Shown here piece by piece: positions 47,437 to 59,908 of a stretch of 64,000 nt of DNA. Position numbers and translations under genes: made by a program. Position 1 is the stretch's first letter. Every line of letters begins with the position of its first letter. The notes under the pieces were generated by a model. The model was given only the letters and a program-made list of their open reading frames with translations, searched no databases and was not told the origin of the DNA. Where the stretch lies: the NCBI RefSeq assembly GCF_008065155.1, contig NZ_CP042819.1:1612001-1676000 (forward strand), read 5' to 3'. The stretch is from Octadecabacter sp. SW4 (GTDB taxonomy: Bacteria; Pseudomonadota; Alphaproteobacteria; Rhodobacterales; Rhodobacteraceae).

Positions 47437-48684
47437 ATGACATTGCTGCAAATCACCTCGCTTCTTATTGTTCTTGCGGGGGCATTCGGCACCATCAACT
47501 ATCTGTTCCTGCGCCTGCCTTCGGCCATCGGCATTCTGGTGGTCGCCCTGCTCGCCTCTTTTGGCATTATCATCACAGACTGGTTCTTTCCCGCCCTCAC
47601 CGTCGAGGAAGCGATCCGCGCGCAGGTGCTCGAGATCGAGTTTTCAGATGCCCTGCTCGAAGGGATGCTGGGCCTGCTGCTGTTTGCAGGCGCCCTGCAT
47701 GTGAAGCTCTCTGATTTGCGGCGCGAATGGGTCGTGGTGATGTTGATGGCGACAGTCGGCATTGCCCTTTCCACCGTGATTGTCGGGGTCGGGTTCAGCT
47801 GGCTGACTGGAATGCCGCTGATGGTTGCGCTGGTCTTTGGATCACTGATTTCACCCACCGATCCGGTTGCCGTGCTGGGGGTGCTGCGCGAAGCGGATCT
47901 GCGCAAATCGCTTGAAACCAAGATCGCAGGCGAGAGCCTGTTCAACGACGGTGTCGCCTATGTGGTGTTTCTGGTGCTGATCGGGCTGGCCTTTCCCACG
48001 GGCGATGCAGAGGGTTCGGGCCTTGCCGATGCCGGACGGCTGTTTGTGCAAGAGGCGCTGGGCGGGGCCGCTTTGGGCCTGACGCTCGGCTGGCTGACCT
48101 TTCGCGTGATGCGCCGGATTGATGACTATTCGCTTGAGGTGTTGATCACCCTTGGCCTTGCCTTTGGCGGCTACGAACTGGCCGTCTGGCTGCACGTCAG
48201 CGCGCCGATCATGGCTGTCTGCGCGGGCCTGCTGATTGGCGATGTGGGCGCGAAATACGGCATGTCCGAAGAAACCCGCCGCTACGTCGATGCCTTTTGG
48301 AAGCTGGTCGACGAAATTCTGAACGCGGTGCTGTTCCTGATGATCGGATTCGAGGTTTTCGCGGTGGCCTTCGACACCTCCTATCTGTGGTCCGGGTTCG
48401 CGGCGATCGCGCTGGCGTTGGTGGCACGACTTGCGGCGGTTTCAGTGCCTGTGCTGATGTTGAAACCCTTTCGCGATTTTTCCCAAGGGGTGATCCCGAT
48501 CATGACCTGGGGCGGGCTCAAGGGCGGGATTTCGGTCGCGCTGGCCCTGTCCCTGCCCGAGGGGGAATGGAAACCTCTGATCCTGACGGCGACCTATATC
48601 GTGGTGATCTTTTCGATCATCGTGCAGGGGCTGACCGTGGCAGGGCTGGCCGAACGGCTGGGCCGCGCGCCCGAGCTGCGATGA
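47437..48684 (+). CDS. Na+/H+ (cation:proton) antiporter, CPA1 type
   Basis: A 415-residue inner-membrane antiporter with about twelve helices. The unwound helices carry ISPTDPVAVLGVLREADL and the AGESLFNDGVAY motif with the ion-binding ND pair; WGGLKGGISVALAL is the third conserved site. Substrates are Na+ (or Li+/K+) and H+. It overlaps the CorA/ZntB gene by four bases, forming a cation-transport operon. Start ATG 47437 follows a weak GGACG. Confidence 0.92.
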   Translation: MTLLQITSLLIVLAGAFGTINYLFLRLPSAIGILVVALLASFGIIITDWFFPALTVEEAIRAQVLEIEFSDALLEGMLGLLLFAGALHVKLSDLRREWVVVMLMATVGIALSTVIVGVGFSWLTGMPLMVALVFGSLISPTDPVAVLGVLREADLRKSLETKIAGESLFNDGVAYVVFLVLIGLAFPTGDAEGSGLADAGRLFVQEALGGAALGLTLGWLTFRVMRRIDDYSLEVLITLGLAFGGYELAVWLHVSAPIMAVCAGLLIGDVGAKYGMSEETRRYVDAFWKLVDEILNAVLFLMIGFEVFAVAFDTSYLWSGFAAIALALVARLAAVSVPVLMLKPFRDFSQGVIPIMTWGGLKGGISVALALSLPEGEWKPLILTATYIVVIFSIIVQGLTVAGLAERLGRAPELR

Positions 48685-49619
48685 CCCCGATTTGCGCCTT
48701 TGATATTGCCGCTGATGGCACCGCCCGCGCGCTGGATGACCTGACGCAGCCGGTGGCGGGCTACCGCTGGGTGCATCTTGACCTCAATGATCCGAAGGCT
48801 GCTGACTGGGTGCGCGCCACCCTGCGCGCCAACGCATACGGCCTGCTGGCCGCCGAAACCCGGCCGCGCGTTGACCCCCATGACGACGGGCTGCTGCTGA
48901 CCCTGCGCGGCGTCAATCTCAACCAAGGTGACGCGCCCGAGGACATGGTATCGCTGCGTCTCTGGATTACGCCGGACATGATCGTCACCATGCGCCGCCG
49001 CCGCGTCTTTGCCGTTGACGACCTGCGCCAGGCCGCCCTTGCCAATGCCGCGCCCCGCTCGGTCGGGGCGTTTGTGGCGGCCCTTACAATGGGGCTGGTC
49101 GCCCGGATCGAAGACACGTCGCTGGCGCTGGATGATCTTGCCGACGCGATGGAGGACGCGGTGTATGAAAACAACTCGCCCGACCTGCCCGACCTGGCAC
49201 CGCTGCGCCGTCAGGTGATCAAGTTGCGCCGCCATATGGGACCACAGGCAGCGGCGCTGCATGATCTTGCACGCCTTGAAACCGGCATCTTCCCGCGCGG
49301 CCTGCGCGCCACCCTGCGCGACAGTGCCAACCGCGCCACCCGCACCGACGAGGAACTGCACGAGATCCGCGAACGGCTCACGGCCTTGTCCGATCACATC
49401 GATATGGCCCAGACCACACGCATGGGGCGCAACAGCTATGTGCTGTCGGTGATCGCCGGGATCTTCCTGCCCCTTGGTGTGATCACGGGCTTGTTCGGTG
49501 TCAACCTTGCGGGCATGCCCGGGGCCGAACAGCCTTGGGCCTTTGCGGCCCTGACGATCGCAATGGTGGTGATTGTGCTGGTCGGCTGGGTCGTGTTGCG
49601 CTGGAAACGCTGGCTTTAG
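48681..49619 (+). CDS. CorA-family transporter, ZntB-like
   Basis: A 312-residue metal transporter with a large N-terminal cytoplasmic funnel and two C-terminal helices. The pore signature is GVN rather than GMN (ITGLFGVNLAGMPG at about residues 269-282), as in ZntB zinc transporters. The helix before it (LSDHIDMAQTTRMGRNSYVL) is typical. ATG 48681 overlaps the antiporter stop (ATGA). Export or import direction is not shown by sequence. Confidence 0.9.
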   Translation: MTPICAFDIAADGTARALDDLTQPVAGYRWVHLDLNDPKAADWVRATLRANAYGLLAAETRPRVDPHDDGLLLTLRGVNLNQGDAPEDMVSLRLWITPDMIVTMRRRRVFAVDDLRQAALANAAPRSVGAFVAALTMGLVARIEDTSLALDDLADAMEDAVYENNSPDLPDLAPLRRQVIKLRRHMGPQAAALHDLARLETGIFPRGLRATLRDSANRATRTDEELHEIRERLTALSDHIDMAQTTRMGRNSYVLSVIAGIFLPLGVITGLFGVNLAGMPGAEQPWAFAALTIAMVVIVLVGWVVLRWKRWL

Positions 49620-49700
49620 CGGGTCTGGAATACCCGTAACTGCGCCGCGACAGACCTGTGGTATCGTGTTTGGATTGAACCTTTATGAAAGGCGATTTCC

Positions 49701-50387
49701 ATGAAGCCGATACTTCCCCTTGCCTGCGCGGCCCTGATGGCCAGCGCCACCACCCTGACGGCGCTGTCGGTCAATCACACCGGCCTGATCACCGAAAGCC
49801 ACACTCATCTGGTCACACCCGACAGCCTCCGGATCAACCTGCGAAACCTCACGACATTTGTCGTGCGCAACACTGGTGAAAGGCGTAACCGCACCGGCGA
49901 ATTACACCGCATCTGGGTCGAGATGAGCGCTGACGGGGAATTCAACTCGTATACGCTAACCCCGGCCATGCTCACCCCTGCAAGCGGGCGCGACAGCAAC
50001 GGCACCTATATCGAAATCGACGACCCTGATCGGGTGCGCATCACCGCACCGCGCCCCGCCGCTCTGGACGATCTTTGGGTGAACGTAGCGCGCGGGTCCG
50101 AAATTACCCTGACTTTCCGCTTTCGCGAGCTTGATTGTAAGGGTGATAATGTCTGTAACCGCGACAATTCCGGCAGTTATACCGTGGCGATGACCCTGCC
50201 CGCCTTGCCCGCAACCTTACCCACGACCTGCACAGCGGCGAACCGTTTTACCATCTCGCTTCTGGACGATGTGCCCACCTTTTTCGGCCCCGCAGCGCCT
50301 GTGCGCATGACCCGGCTAGCCAGCGGCGATGTGCTGCTCCACCCGACCGATGGCACGCTTTGTATCACGCAGGCCATTGCCGAATAA
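49701..50387 (+). CDS. Exported hypothetical protein
   Basis: A 228-residue protein with a probable signal peptide (MKPILPLACAALMASATTLTA) and four Cys that could make disulfides in the mature part (LDCKGDNVCN, TTCTAA, TLCITQ). No known domain is recognised. It is mostly beta by pattern (alternating Thr/Val). It stands alone between the CorA gene and fur, with a possible AAAGGCG 10 bases before the ATG at 49701. Confidence 0.65.
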   Translation: MKPILPLACAALMASATTLTALSVNHTGLITESHTHLVTPDSLRINLRNLTTFVVRNTGERRNRTGELHRIWVEMSADGEFNSYTLTPAMLTPASGRDSNGTYIEIDDPDRVRITAPRPAALDDLWVNVARGSEITLTFRFRELDCKGDNVCNRDNSGSYTVAMTLPALPATLPTTCTAANRFTISLLDDVPTFFGPAAPVRMTRLASGDVLLHPTDGTLCITQAIAE

Positions 50388-50449
50388 TGAGGCACTGGCA
50401 ACCGCGCGCCGGTTTCGCTAGACCCATGTCAGGCCATAGGGGCGAGACC

Positions 50450-50866
50450 ATGAACGACACCATTCTTTCACGTTGCGAGGCAAGCGGGCTGCGCATGACC
50501 GACCAGCGCCGCACGATTGCCGGCGTTCTTGAAGCGGCGGACGACCACCCCGACGTCGAGGAACTTTATGCCCGTGCCAGCGCTGCCGATCCGCGCATTT
50601 CACTGGCCACGGTCTATCGCACCGTCAAATTGTTCGAAGAATCCGGCATTCTGGACAAGCACGACTTTGGTGATGGGCGCGCGCGCTACGAAACGGCTGA
50701 CCGCGAACACCACGACCACCTGATCGATATGAACTCGGGCGAGGTGATCGAATTTGTCGATCCCGATATCGAAGCGCTGCAGGAAAAGATCGCCGCGAAA
50801 CTGGGCTATACGCTCAAGGGGCATCGGCTGGAATTGTATGGCGTGCCAAAAAAGAAAGACAATTGA
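50450..50866 (+). CDS. fur: Fur/Mur-family metalloregulator
   Basis: A 138-residue repressor of the Fur family. The N-terminal winged helix includes GLRMTDQRRTIAGVLEA and ISLATVYRTVKLFEESG; the metal site shows HHDHLIDMNSGEVIEF, and DPDIEALQEKIAAKLGY follows. The CxxC zinc site of E. coli Fur is missing, which is the rule in alphaproteobacterial Fur/Mur proteins that respond to Mn or Fe. ATG 50450 is preceded by GGGGCGAG. It overlaps the NYN gene by TGATG. Confidence 0.88.
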   Translation: MNDTILSRCEASGLRMTDQRRTIAGVLEAADDHPDVEELYARASAADPRISLATVYRTVKLFEESGILDKHDFGDGRARYETADREHHDHLIDMNSGEVIEFVDPDIEALQEKIAAKLGYTLKGHRLELYGVPKKKDN

Positions 50867-51554
50867 TGGCCGATCCCCGCCCCCTTTTGGCTGTCCTGAT
50901 CGATGCCGACAACGTGCCCGCAAAACACGCCGAGGCGATCCTGGAAGAGGTCGCGCGGATCGGTGAACTGGCCCTGCGCCGCGTCTATGGCGACTGGTCG
51001 GCGGATGCGTTGCGCGGTTGGGCCGCCAAAATCCCGGCGCTTGGGCTGGTCGCGCGACAGGAGACGGCCAATACCAAGGGCAAGAATGCCAGCGACATCG
51101 GCCTTGTGATCGACGCGATGGACATCCTGCACAGCGGAAAATTCGACGGTTTTGTGCTGGTCTCATCCGACAGCGACTTTACCGCCCTTGCCAACCGCCT
51201 GCGCGAAGATGGGCGCACTGTGATCGGCATTGGCGAAAGCAAAACACCTGACAGCCTGCGCAACGTTTGCAACCGGTTCATTCTGATTGAAAACCTGATC
51301 GAAACCCCCGCCGCCAAGACAAAAACGCCCGCTGCGGCGCAGGCTCTCAAGTTCTTTCGCGATGCGATAGCCAAAAGCGATCAGGACGACGAGTGGTATC
51401 ATCTTGGCGGCATTGGCAGCACGATCCAGGCCGCGCACCCCGATTTCGACACCCGCACCTATGGCCATGCCAAGCTGTCGTCCCTGGTCAAAGCGATCCC
51501 GCAGATCGAAACAAAACAGAACGGCACCCACCTGATGATCCGGCTCAAACCCTG

Positions 51555-51555
<1 letters not shown>
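50866..51555 (+). CDS. NYN domain ribonuclease-like protein with C-terminal OST-HTH/LOTUS-type region
   Basis: A 229-residue protein of the NYN/LabA-like (DUF88) PIN-superfamily. Acid residues in VLIDADNVPAKH, SDIGLVIDAMD and VLVSSDSDFTALANRL make a likely metal-dependent nuclease site. The C-terminal part (SDQDDEWYHLGGIGSTIQA, then DTRTYGHAKLSSLVKAI) resembles an OST-HTH/LOTUS RNA-binding domain. Target RNA is unknown. It is coupled to fur upstream and to the exporter downstream, both with TGATG overlaps. Confidence 0.85.
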
Positions 51556-53879
<2,324 letters not shown>

Positions 53880-54151
53880 TGGCGCATGGATGAGACCGGC
53901 ATCAAGGTCTGCGGCAACTGGACGTATATGTATCGGGCCGTCGATGGGCTGGGCACCACCATCGACTATTACGTGTCCGCCATCCGCCATGCAAAAGCGG
54001 TCAAACGCTTTTCGGGCAAGGCGCTGCCTGGCGGTAAAGCTGGGAACAGCCAATCAAGATCAACACTGACAAGACCGGACGTAAAAGCCAGACGATCCGT
54101 GAACTGAAGCAGTACGGTCCTTGCCCCAAGGAGGTTCAGCACCGGCAGGTG
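53880..54151 (+). mobile_element. IS6-family transposase remnant
   Basis: Internal IS6/IS26-type transposase sequence: WRMDETGIKVCGNWTYMYRA, VDGLGTTIDYYVSAIRHAK, AVKRFSGKAL, then a one-frame shift near 54035 and continued match INTDKTGRKSQ... and LKQYGPCPKEVQHRQV. Both ends of the element are missing. The DDE region is partly present (DE in WRMDET; INTDK). It marks a past IS6 insertion with deletion. Confidence 0.85.
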
Positions 54152-54679
54152 CCCGCCCCTTGGGCCGGACTCTCATCCCAGATGAATGAAAATCCCGCGA
54201 CAGGTCGAGGCTGACCCCCGGCGTCTGCGTCGTGCAAAAAGCAGTTGTGGATACGGACCCACCTCGGCAAATCTGACTTACCGTCAGCCTCGCAGAGGGC
54301 GCAGCCGGGCGGTCAAGCGTTGGAGCCTCGTTTCTTCCAGAACCAAAGCCAATACGAACAGCCGACGCTGCATCGCGGCATGACAAACCAGGGTGATTTC
54401 TGCGCCTAGCGCCTATTTTTTGACGGTTGGGCGGCGAATTGCACATCTTTAAAGCAGATTTGCTGCAACGCCGAAATTTAACCCGGCTCCGGGCTTGCCC
54501 GTCCGTCCGTCAAAATCGAGGTTGTAGCAGCTTCAGCATGGAGCGCCGCGAACGGGACAGTCTTGCAGGACCCTACCCGTCCGCAGCTACAGCAAACGCT
54601 GTGTGGAAAAGCATTGGTCCTTTGACATGTCTGCGTCAAGACGGCTCCGCTCTCCCGCACACCAAAGGGGGATACCCAA
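54152..54679. other. Region between the IS6 remnant and urtA
   Basis: No supported gene in 528 bp. The sequence is lower in GC than the neighbours and shows no clear IS terminal repeat. TTTGCTGCAACGCC near 54460 only weakly recalls the IS26 end. It probably holds debris of mobile DNA plus the urtA promoter. GGGGGATACCCAAATG before urtA supplies the ribosome binding site. Confidence 0.5.
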
Positions 54680-55966
54680 ATGAGATTTTCTATCAAACAG
54701 ACACTTACTGCGACCGCTGCGATTCTGATCGCAAGTTCAGCTGCCAGCGCAGATTGCGAGGAGCCGATCAAGGTTGGCGTGCTGCACTCTCTGTCCGGCA
54801 CGATGGCCATTTCCGAGACGACGCTGAAGGACACGATGGAGCTTCTTATCGCACAACAGAATGCCGCTGGAGGTTTGCTGGATTGCGAAATCGAAGCGGT
54901 CGTCGTCGATCCCGCGTCCGACTGGCCTTTGTTTGCCGAAAAGGCGCGTGAACTGCTCACCGTGTCCGAGGTCGACGTCATCTTCGGCTCCTGGACCTCC
55001 GTCTCGCGCAAATCCGTATTGCCTGTTCTGGAGGAACTGAACGGTCTGATGTTCTATCCCGTGCAATATGAAGGTGAAGAAAGCTCGCGCAACGTGTTCT
55101 ACACGGGGGCCGCACCGAACCAACAGGCGATCCCCGCTACCGATTATTTCCTCGAGGAACTGGGCGTCGAGAAATTCGCTCTGCTCGGGACGGACTATGT
55201 CTATCCCAGAACCACCAACAACATCCTCGAGCAATACCTGCTTGATGCGGGCATCCCCGAGGAAAACATCTTCGTCAACTACACGCCGTTCGGTCATTCC
55301 GACTGGTCCACCATTGTGGCGGATGTGGTTGAACTGGGCGCGGATGGCTCTCAGGTGGGCGTGATCTCCACCATCAACGGCGACGCAAACATCGGTTTCT
55401 ACAAAGAGCTGGCCGCCGCCGGCATCTCTGCCGATGACATTCCGGTCGTGGCTTTCTCGGTAGGTGAAGAAGAGCTCTCCGGCCTTGATACCTCGGACCT
55501 CGTCGGCCACCTTGCCGCGTGGAATTACTTTCAGTCTGCGGAATCCGACCTGAACGACGAATGGGTCGCCGCCTGGAAAGAGGCCATGGGCGAAGACCGC
55601 GTGACCAATGACCCGATGGAAGCCCACTACATCGGCTTTAACATGTGGGTGAACGCGGTCACCGAGGCCGGCACCACGGATGTGGATGCGGTGCGCGAGG
55701 CGATGTATGGACAGGAATTCCCCAACCTTACCGGCGGGACGGCTGTCATGTTGCCCAATCACCACCTCGCCAAGCCGGTGCTGATCGGTGAAATCACCGC
55801 AGACGGGCAGTTCGACATCATCAGCCAGACCGAAGAAGTCCCAGGCGATGCATGGACCGACTTCCTGCCAGAATCTGCTGTTCTGGTCTCCGACTGGAAA
55901 GACCTCGGGTGTGGCATGTTCAACACCGAGACCCAGACCTGCGTTCAGCTGACCTCGAACTACTAA
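54680..55966 (+). CDS. urtA: Urea ABC transporter, substrate-binding protein
   Basis: A 428-residue periplasmic binding protein. Signal peptide residues 1-24 (SSAASA then DCEEP). The body matches the branched-chain amino acid/urea-binding type I fold: IKVGVLHSLSGTMAISE, WTSVSRKSVLPVLEELNGL, MFYPVQYEGEESSRNVFYTG and GVISTINGDANIGFYKEL are UrtA-typical. It captures urea with high affinity. First gene of urtABCDE, normally under nitrogen control; an imperfect sigma-54-like box upstream is not convincing. Confidence 0.93.
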   Translation: MRFSIKQTLTATAAILIASSAASADCEEPIKVGVLHSLSGTMAISETTLKDTMELLIAQQNAAGGLLDCEIEAVVVDPASDWPLFAEKARELLTVSEVDVIFGSWTSVSRKSVLPVLEELNGLMFYPVQYEGEESSRNVFYTGAAPNQQAIPATDYFLEELGVEKFALLGTDYVYPRTTNNILEQYLLDAGIPEENIFVNYTPFGHSDWSTIVADVVELGADGSQVGVISTINGDANIGFYKELAAAGISADDIPVVAFSVGEEELSGLDTSDLVGHLAAWNYFQSAESDLNDEWVAAWKEAMGEDRVTNDPMEAHYIGFNMWVNAVTEAGTTDVDAVREAMYGQEFPNLTGGTAVMLPNHHLAKPVLIGEITADGQFDIISQTEEVPGDAWTDFLPESAVLVSDWKDLGCGMFNTETQTCVQLTSNY

Positions 55967-56042
55967 GACCAGTGACCGGGCGCGCCGATCCGCGCGCCCG
56001 GCTCCCCGTCAATATTTCTCCTGACCGAAAGCCCTTTGCCTT

Positions 56043-57971
56043 ATGGTTCGTGTCCTGCTCAGCCTGATGTGGTTGCTGGCTTCTGTCAGCCTTGCCTCGG
56101 CGCAAGATCTACAGTCTATCTTGCAGACCCATGCCCAAGAGGTGGCAAAGCCCTCGCGCAATTCTGTTGGGGTCGTGCTGGACGACATGGTTGCGTCCGG
56201 CCTGCCACAAGTTCCCGTCTTTCTTGAGCAATGGATCGCGCGGAGCGTCTGGCAGGACGATGCCACCGGCCTGTTCTATATCGCGAGCGAAGACGACAAC
56301 ACGCTCACCCTGCGCGACGTAGATTCCGGCGAAGAAACAACCGCATCATCCGAGGTTTTCAGCCAATTGCGCCCCAATGGCGGCGTGCGGCGTGTCATCG
56401 GCACGGCGCTGGTGCAGTTCCAATTGTCAGACCCGGACCCGGTGCGCCGCCAGGCAGCGCTTGATAGCATCTCGCGGCGCAGTGACGCCAGCCAGCTTGA
56501 ACCGCTCCTGGCCGCACTCGCAGGTGAAGACGATCCAGCCTTGCGCGCCCGCAAAGAGCAATTGATCAATTTTCTCACCGCCCGATTTGGCGACGACCCC
56601 GAACAGCGCGTCGCCGCCATCGCGAGTCTGTCCTCGGACACCTCTGTCGAGGCCCGCGCGGTGCTGAGCCAGATCCTCGCTGTCGACAGCGGCGTGGCCT
56701 CCGCGCAGCCTGCGGGAAACATCGCCCGCATCCTTGACCCGATGGAAGATAGAGCCGCGAGCTACGAAGACCTCGTCGAGGCCGGTCTCGCCCCCGCTAT
56801 CGTGCCCGCCAGCGAGGTCCGCGCCGCCCTTGAGGCCAATATCGTCGATGGCCGCGTCGGCGGCATTCCACTGGCGCAATTGAACCGTCAAGACAGACGC
56901 GATGACGCCTATCGCGCACTCGCCCGCGATGGCATCGTGCCGCCGCTGGTAACACAGGATGACATCACCACTGCGCTGCAAAACGCTGTCTTCTACGAGG
57001 TCTACGACGAAGACGATCCCATCATCACCAATGCTGCCCGTGCCACGCTTGACGCGATTCAAACACGGGTGGGCTGGGCGCAGACGTTGGATTTAACGCT
57101 CGACGGCTTGTCACTGGCGTCGATCTATTTCCTCGCGGCGATTGGGCTTGCCATTACGTTTGGGCAAATGGGCGTCATCAATATGGCTCATGGAGAGTTC
57201 ATCATGATGGGCGCCTACACAGGCTATGTGGTGCAACTGATCCTCCCCAACTACACGGTGTCGCTGATTGTTGCCCTGCCGCTTGCCTTTGCGATCACCT
57301 TCGGTGCGGGCATTGTGATGGAACGGCTGGTGATCCGGCACCTCTATCATCGCCCGCTTGAGACCTTGCTGGCCACCTTCGGTATATCCATTGCACTGCA
57401 ACAGATCGCCAAGAACATCTTTGGGACACAGGCCCGCCCGTTGACATCACCCGATTGGCTGGGCGGTGCGCTGGTGATCTCTGACGTGATCCAGATCAGC
57501 TATATCCGTATCGCGATCTTCGTGCTGGCGCTCGTGTTCCTGTTTGCGCTGCTCTATATTCTGAAACGCACCCGACTGGGGCTGGAAGTCCGGGCGGTGA
57601 CGCAAAACCCCGGCATGGCGGCCTCGATGGGCATCAACCCAGACCGCATCAACATGATGACCTTTGGTCTGGGGTCCGGCATTGCGGGGGTCGCGGGTGT
57701 CGGTATCGGCCTTTACGCGCAGGTGACTTCCGAAATGGGTGCCAATTACATCGTGCAAAGTTTCATGACCGTGGTGGTGGGCGGTGTTGGCTCGGTTTTT
57801 GGCACTTTGGCCGGGGCCGGGCTGATCGGATTCCTGCAAAAGGGCATCGAGTGGTTGAACCCGTCCAATACGCTGGCGGCGCAGACATACATGATCCTCT
57901 TTATCATCTTGTTCATCCAATTCCGGCCCAAGGGTATCGTCGCCCCCAAAGGCCGGGCAGCGGCGGATTAA
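56043..57971 (+). CDS. urtB: Urea ABC transporter, permease UrtB
   Basis: A 642-residue permease. Signal peptide at residues 1-21, a long periplasmic N-terminal half (about 22-345) of helical, HEAT-like repeats (around RRQAALDSISRRSD) that is typical of UrtB, and a LivH-type membrane domain from about residue 355 with INMAHGEFIMMGAYTGYVVQ and the EAA-like loop AVTQNPGMAASMGINPDRI. 76 bp separate it from urtA. Confidence 0.93.
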   Translation: MVRVLLSLMWLLASVSLASAQDLQSILQTHAQEVAKPSRNSVGVVLDDMVASGLPQVPVFLEQWIARSVWQDDATGLFYIASEDDNTLTLRDVDSGEETTASSEVFSQLRPNGGVRRVIGTALVQFQLSDPDPVRRQAALDSISRRSDASQLEPLLAALAGEDDPALRARKEQLINFLTARFGDDPEQRVAAIASLSSDTSVEARAVLSQILAVDSGVASAQPAGNIARILDPMEDRAASYEDLVEAGLAPAIVPASEVRAALEANIVDGRVGGIPLAQLNRQDRRDDAYRALARDGIVPPLVTQDDITTALQNAVFYEVYDEDDPIITNAARATLDAIQTRVGWAQTLDLTLDGLSLASIYFLAAIGLAITFGQMGVINMAHGEFIMMGAYTGYVVQLILPNYTVSLIVALPLAFAITFGAGIVMERLVIRHLYHRPLETLLATFGISIALQQIAKNIFGTQARPLTSPDWLGGALVISDVIQISYIRIAIFVLALVFLFALLYILKRTRLGLEVRAVTQNPGMAASMGINPDRINMMTFGLGSGIAGVAGVGIGLYAQVTSEMGANYIVQSFMTVVVGGVGSVFGTLAGAGLIGFLQKGIEWLNPSNTLAAQTYMILFIILFIQFRPKGIVAPKGRAAAD

Positions 57972-57974
57972 ACC

Positions 57975-59156
57975 ATGACCCAGACGCACACCCAGCGCAA
58001 ATCCTTCATCGCCCGAAACCCCTCAGTCCTCTACTTCCTCGCCGCGCTCGCTCTATTCACCGTCGGCGTCACGATCCTGTCCGAGGCCGCTGGCCTGGGC
58101 TTCATCTCCACCTCTTTCGTCAAGACGTTGGGCAAAACGCTGTGCCTGTGCCTGATCGCCATCGCGATGGACGTGGTCTGGGGATATTGCGGTATTCTCA
58201 GCCTCGGCCATTTCGCCTTCTTCGGAATCGGCGGCTATGCCATCGGGATGTGGCTGATGTATGCCCGCACCGAAATCATCGTCGCCCAAAGCCTTGCCGG
58301 GCAGGTCATCCCGCCGACACCGCAAGAAATATCAGACGCCATCGGCAACCAGATTTTCGGCGTTGTCGGCTCGTCCGAATTTCCGCTGATTTGGGCCTTC
58401 GCGGACAGTCTTTTCTTCCAAATGGCTTTCGTTGTTCTGATCCCCGGCCTTTTGGCGCTGGTATTTGGCTGGCTTGCCTTTCGCAGCCGTGTCACAGGCG
58501 TTTACTTGTCAATCCTGACCCAAGCCATGACACTGGCCCTCGCACTCTACCTGTTCCAGAACGACAGCGGGCTGCGCGGCAACAACGGGTTATCGGGGCT
58601 GCAAAACATCCCGGGGTTCGCCGACAGCGGCCAGGATGTGATCTCCGTCGTTTTCTTCCTCGGCTCAGCCTTCGCCCTCGCGCTGGGCTATCTGCTGTTT
58701 GCCTGGATCACCGACAGCAAGCTGGGCAGCATTATTCAGGCTATTCGCGATGACGAGTCGCGTGTTCGTTTCCTGGGCTACCATGTGGAAAGCTATAAAC
58801 TCTTCGTCTTCACCGTTACCGCCATTGTCGCGGGCATCGCAGGCGGGCTCTACTACCCGCAAGCGGGCATCATCAACCCCGCCGAAATCGCCCCCATCGC
58901 GTCGATCTATCTGGCTGTCTGGGTCGCCATCGGCGGACGGGGGCGGCTCTATGGCGCCGTCATCGGTGCGGCGGTGGTATCGCTGTTGTCCAGTTGGTTT
59001 ACGGGCGGCGGTGCGCCCAGCATCGACCTTGGGGTCTACACGATCCAATGGGTCGATTGGTGGCTGGTGCTGCTCGGCCTGACCTTTGTCGTGGTCACGC
59101 TGTTCGCCCCCAAGGGTATCGGCGGCTTGTTTGACAAACTGGTGCGTAAATCATGA
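57975..59156 (+). CDS. urtC: Urea ABC transporter, permease UrtC
   Basis: A 393-residue LivM-type permease with about ten helices. WGYCGILSLGHFAFFGIGGY, SIYLAVWVAIGGRGRLYGAV and the cytoplasmic loop AIRDDESRVRFLGYHV are family markers. It pairs with UrtB in the membrane. It starts 4 bp after the urtB stop, and its stop overlaps the urtD start (ATGA). Confidence 0.94.
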   Translation: MTQTHTQRKSFIARNPSVLYFLAALALFTVGVTILSEAAGLGFISTSFVKTLGKTLCLCLIAIAMDVVWGYCGILSLGHFAFFGIGGYAIGMWLMYARTEIIVAQSLAGQVIPPTPQEISDAIGNQIFGVVGSSEFPLIWAFADSLFFQMAFVVLIPGLLALVFGWLAFRSRVTGVYLSILTQAMTLALALYLFQNDSGLRGNNGLSGLQNIPGFADSGQDVISVVFFLGSAFALALGYLLFAWITDSKLGSIIQAIRDDESRVRFLGYHVESYKLFVFTVTAIVAGIAGGLYYPQAGIINPAEIAPIASIYLAVWVAIGGRGRLYGAVIGAAVVSLLSSWFTGGGAPSIDLGVYTIQWVDWWLVLLGLTFVVVTLFAPKGIGGLFDKLVRKS

Positions 59157-59908
59157 GCACGCTTTTGGAAATGTCAGGAATCTCAAAGTCTTTTGACGGA
59201 TTTCAGGCGATCAAGAACCTCAGTCTACAGATCGGCGAGCCTGAATTGCGCGCCGTGATCGGCCCCAATGGTGCGGGCAAGACGACCTTTATGGACATCA
59301 TAACCGGCAAGACGAAGCCGGATGAGGGCTACATTCTGTTCGGCGACAACAGCCGTTCTCTCATTGGCATGTCAGAAAGCCGGATCGCCATGCTTGGGAT
59401 CGGACGAAAGTTCCAGAAGCCCACAGTCTTTGAGGCGCAAACCGTGCGCGAAAATCTTGCCATGGCGTTGAAAAACCCGCGTGGCGCCCTCTCGGTCCTG
59501 TTCTATCGCAAGACCCCCGAAGGCGCGGCGCGGCTTGAGGAGATCGCCGACGAAATCAACCTGACCGACCATCTGACCCGCCTCGCCGGAGAGCTAAGCC
59601 ATGGGCAAAAACAATGGCTCGAGATCGGGATGCTGCTTGCGCAATCGCCCCGGCTGTTGTTGGTCGATGAACCCGCGGCCGGCATGACGGCACATGAACG
59701 CGAACACACCACCGACATCTTGAAAAAGGCCGCCGAGACCCGCGCGGTGATCGTGGTGGAACATGATATGGAATTCGTGCGGCGGCTGAACTGCAAGGTG
59801 ACGGTGTTGCATGAAGGGTCGGTGCTGGCCGAAGGGTCACTGGATCATGTCACCAAGAACCCGACCGTTGTGGACGTTTATTTGGGGCGCACCGATGCTG
59901 GAGATTGA
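59153..59908 (+). CDS. urtD: Urea ABC transporter, ATPase UrtD
   Basis: A 251-residue LivG-type ATPase. Walker A GPNGAGKTTF at residues 38-47, the signature LSHGQKQWLEIGM, Walker B LLLVDEPAAGM and the switch His in VVEHDMEFV. The ATG overlaps the urtC stop, and its end overlaps urtE by 14 bp. Confidence 0.95.
   Translation: MSTLLEMSGISKSFDGFQAIKNLSLQIGEPELRAVIGPNGAGKTTFMDIITGKTKPDEGYILFGDNSRSLIGMSESRIAMLGIGRKFQKPTVFEAQTVRENLAMALKNPRGALSVLFYRKTPEGAARLEEIADEINLTDHLTRLAGELSHGQKQWLEIGMLLAQSPRLLLVDEPAAGMTAHEREHTTDILKKAAETRAVIVVEHDMEFVRRLNCKVTVLHEGSVLAEGSLDHVTKNPTVVDVYLGRTDAGD

Noticed and set aside
54060..54446. 128-residue minus-strand frame over the IS6 remnant
   Set aside because: Lies on the reverse of transposase code and low-GC debris; no family recognised.
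54455..54475. IS26-type terminal inverted repeat
   Set aside because: TTTGCTGCAACGCC resembles the end only partly and no partner repeat was found.
54541..54580. Sigma-54-like box (GGGACAGTCTTGCA) upstream of urtA
   Set aside because: The GG to GC distance is nine bases, not the ten of a -24/-12 promoter, and the flanking bases do not fit.
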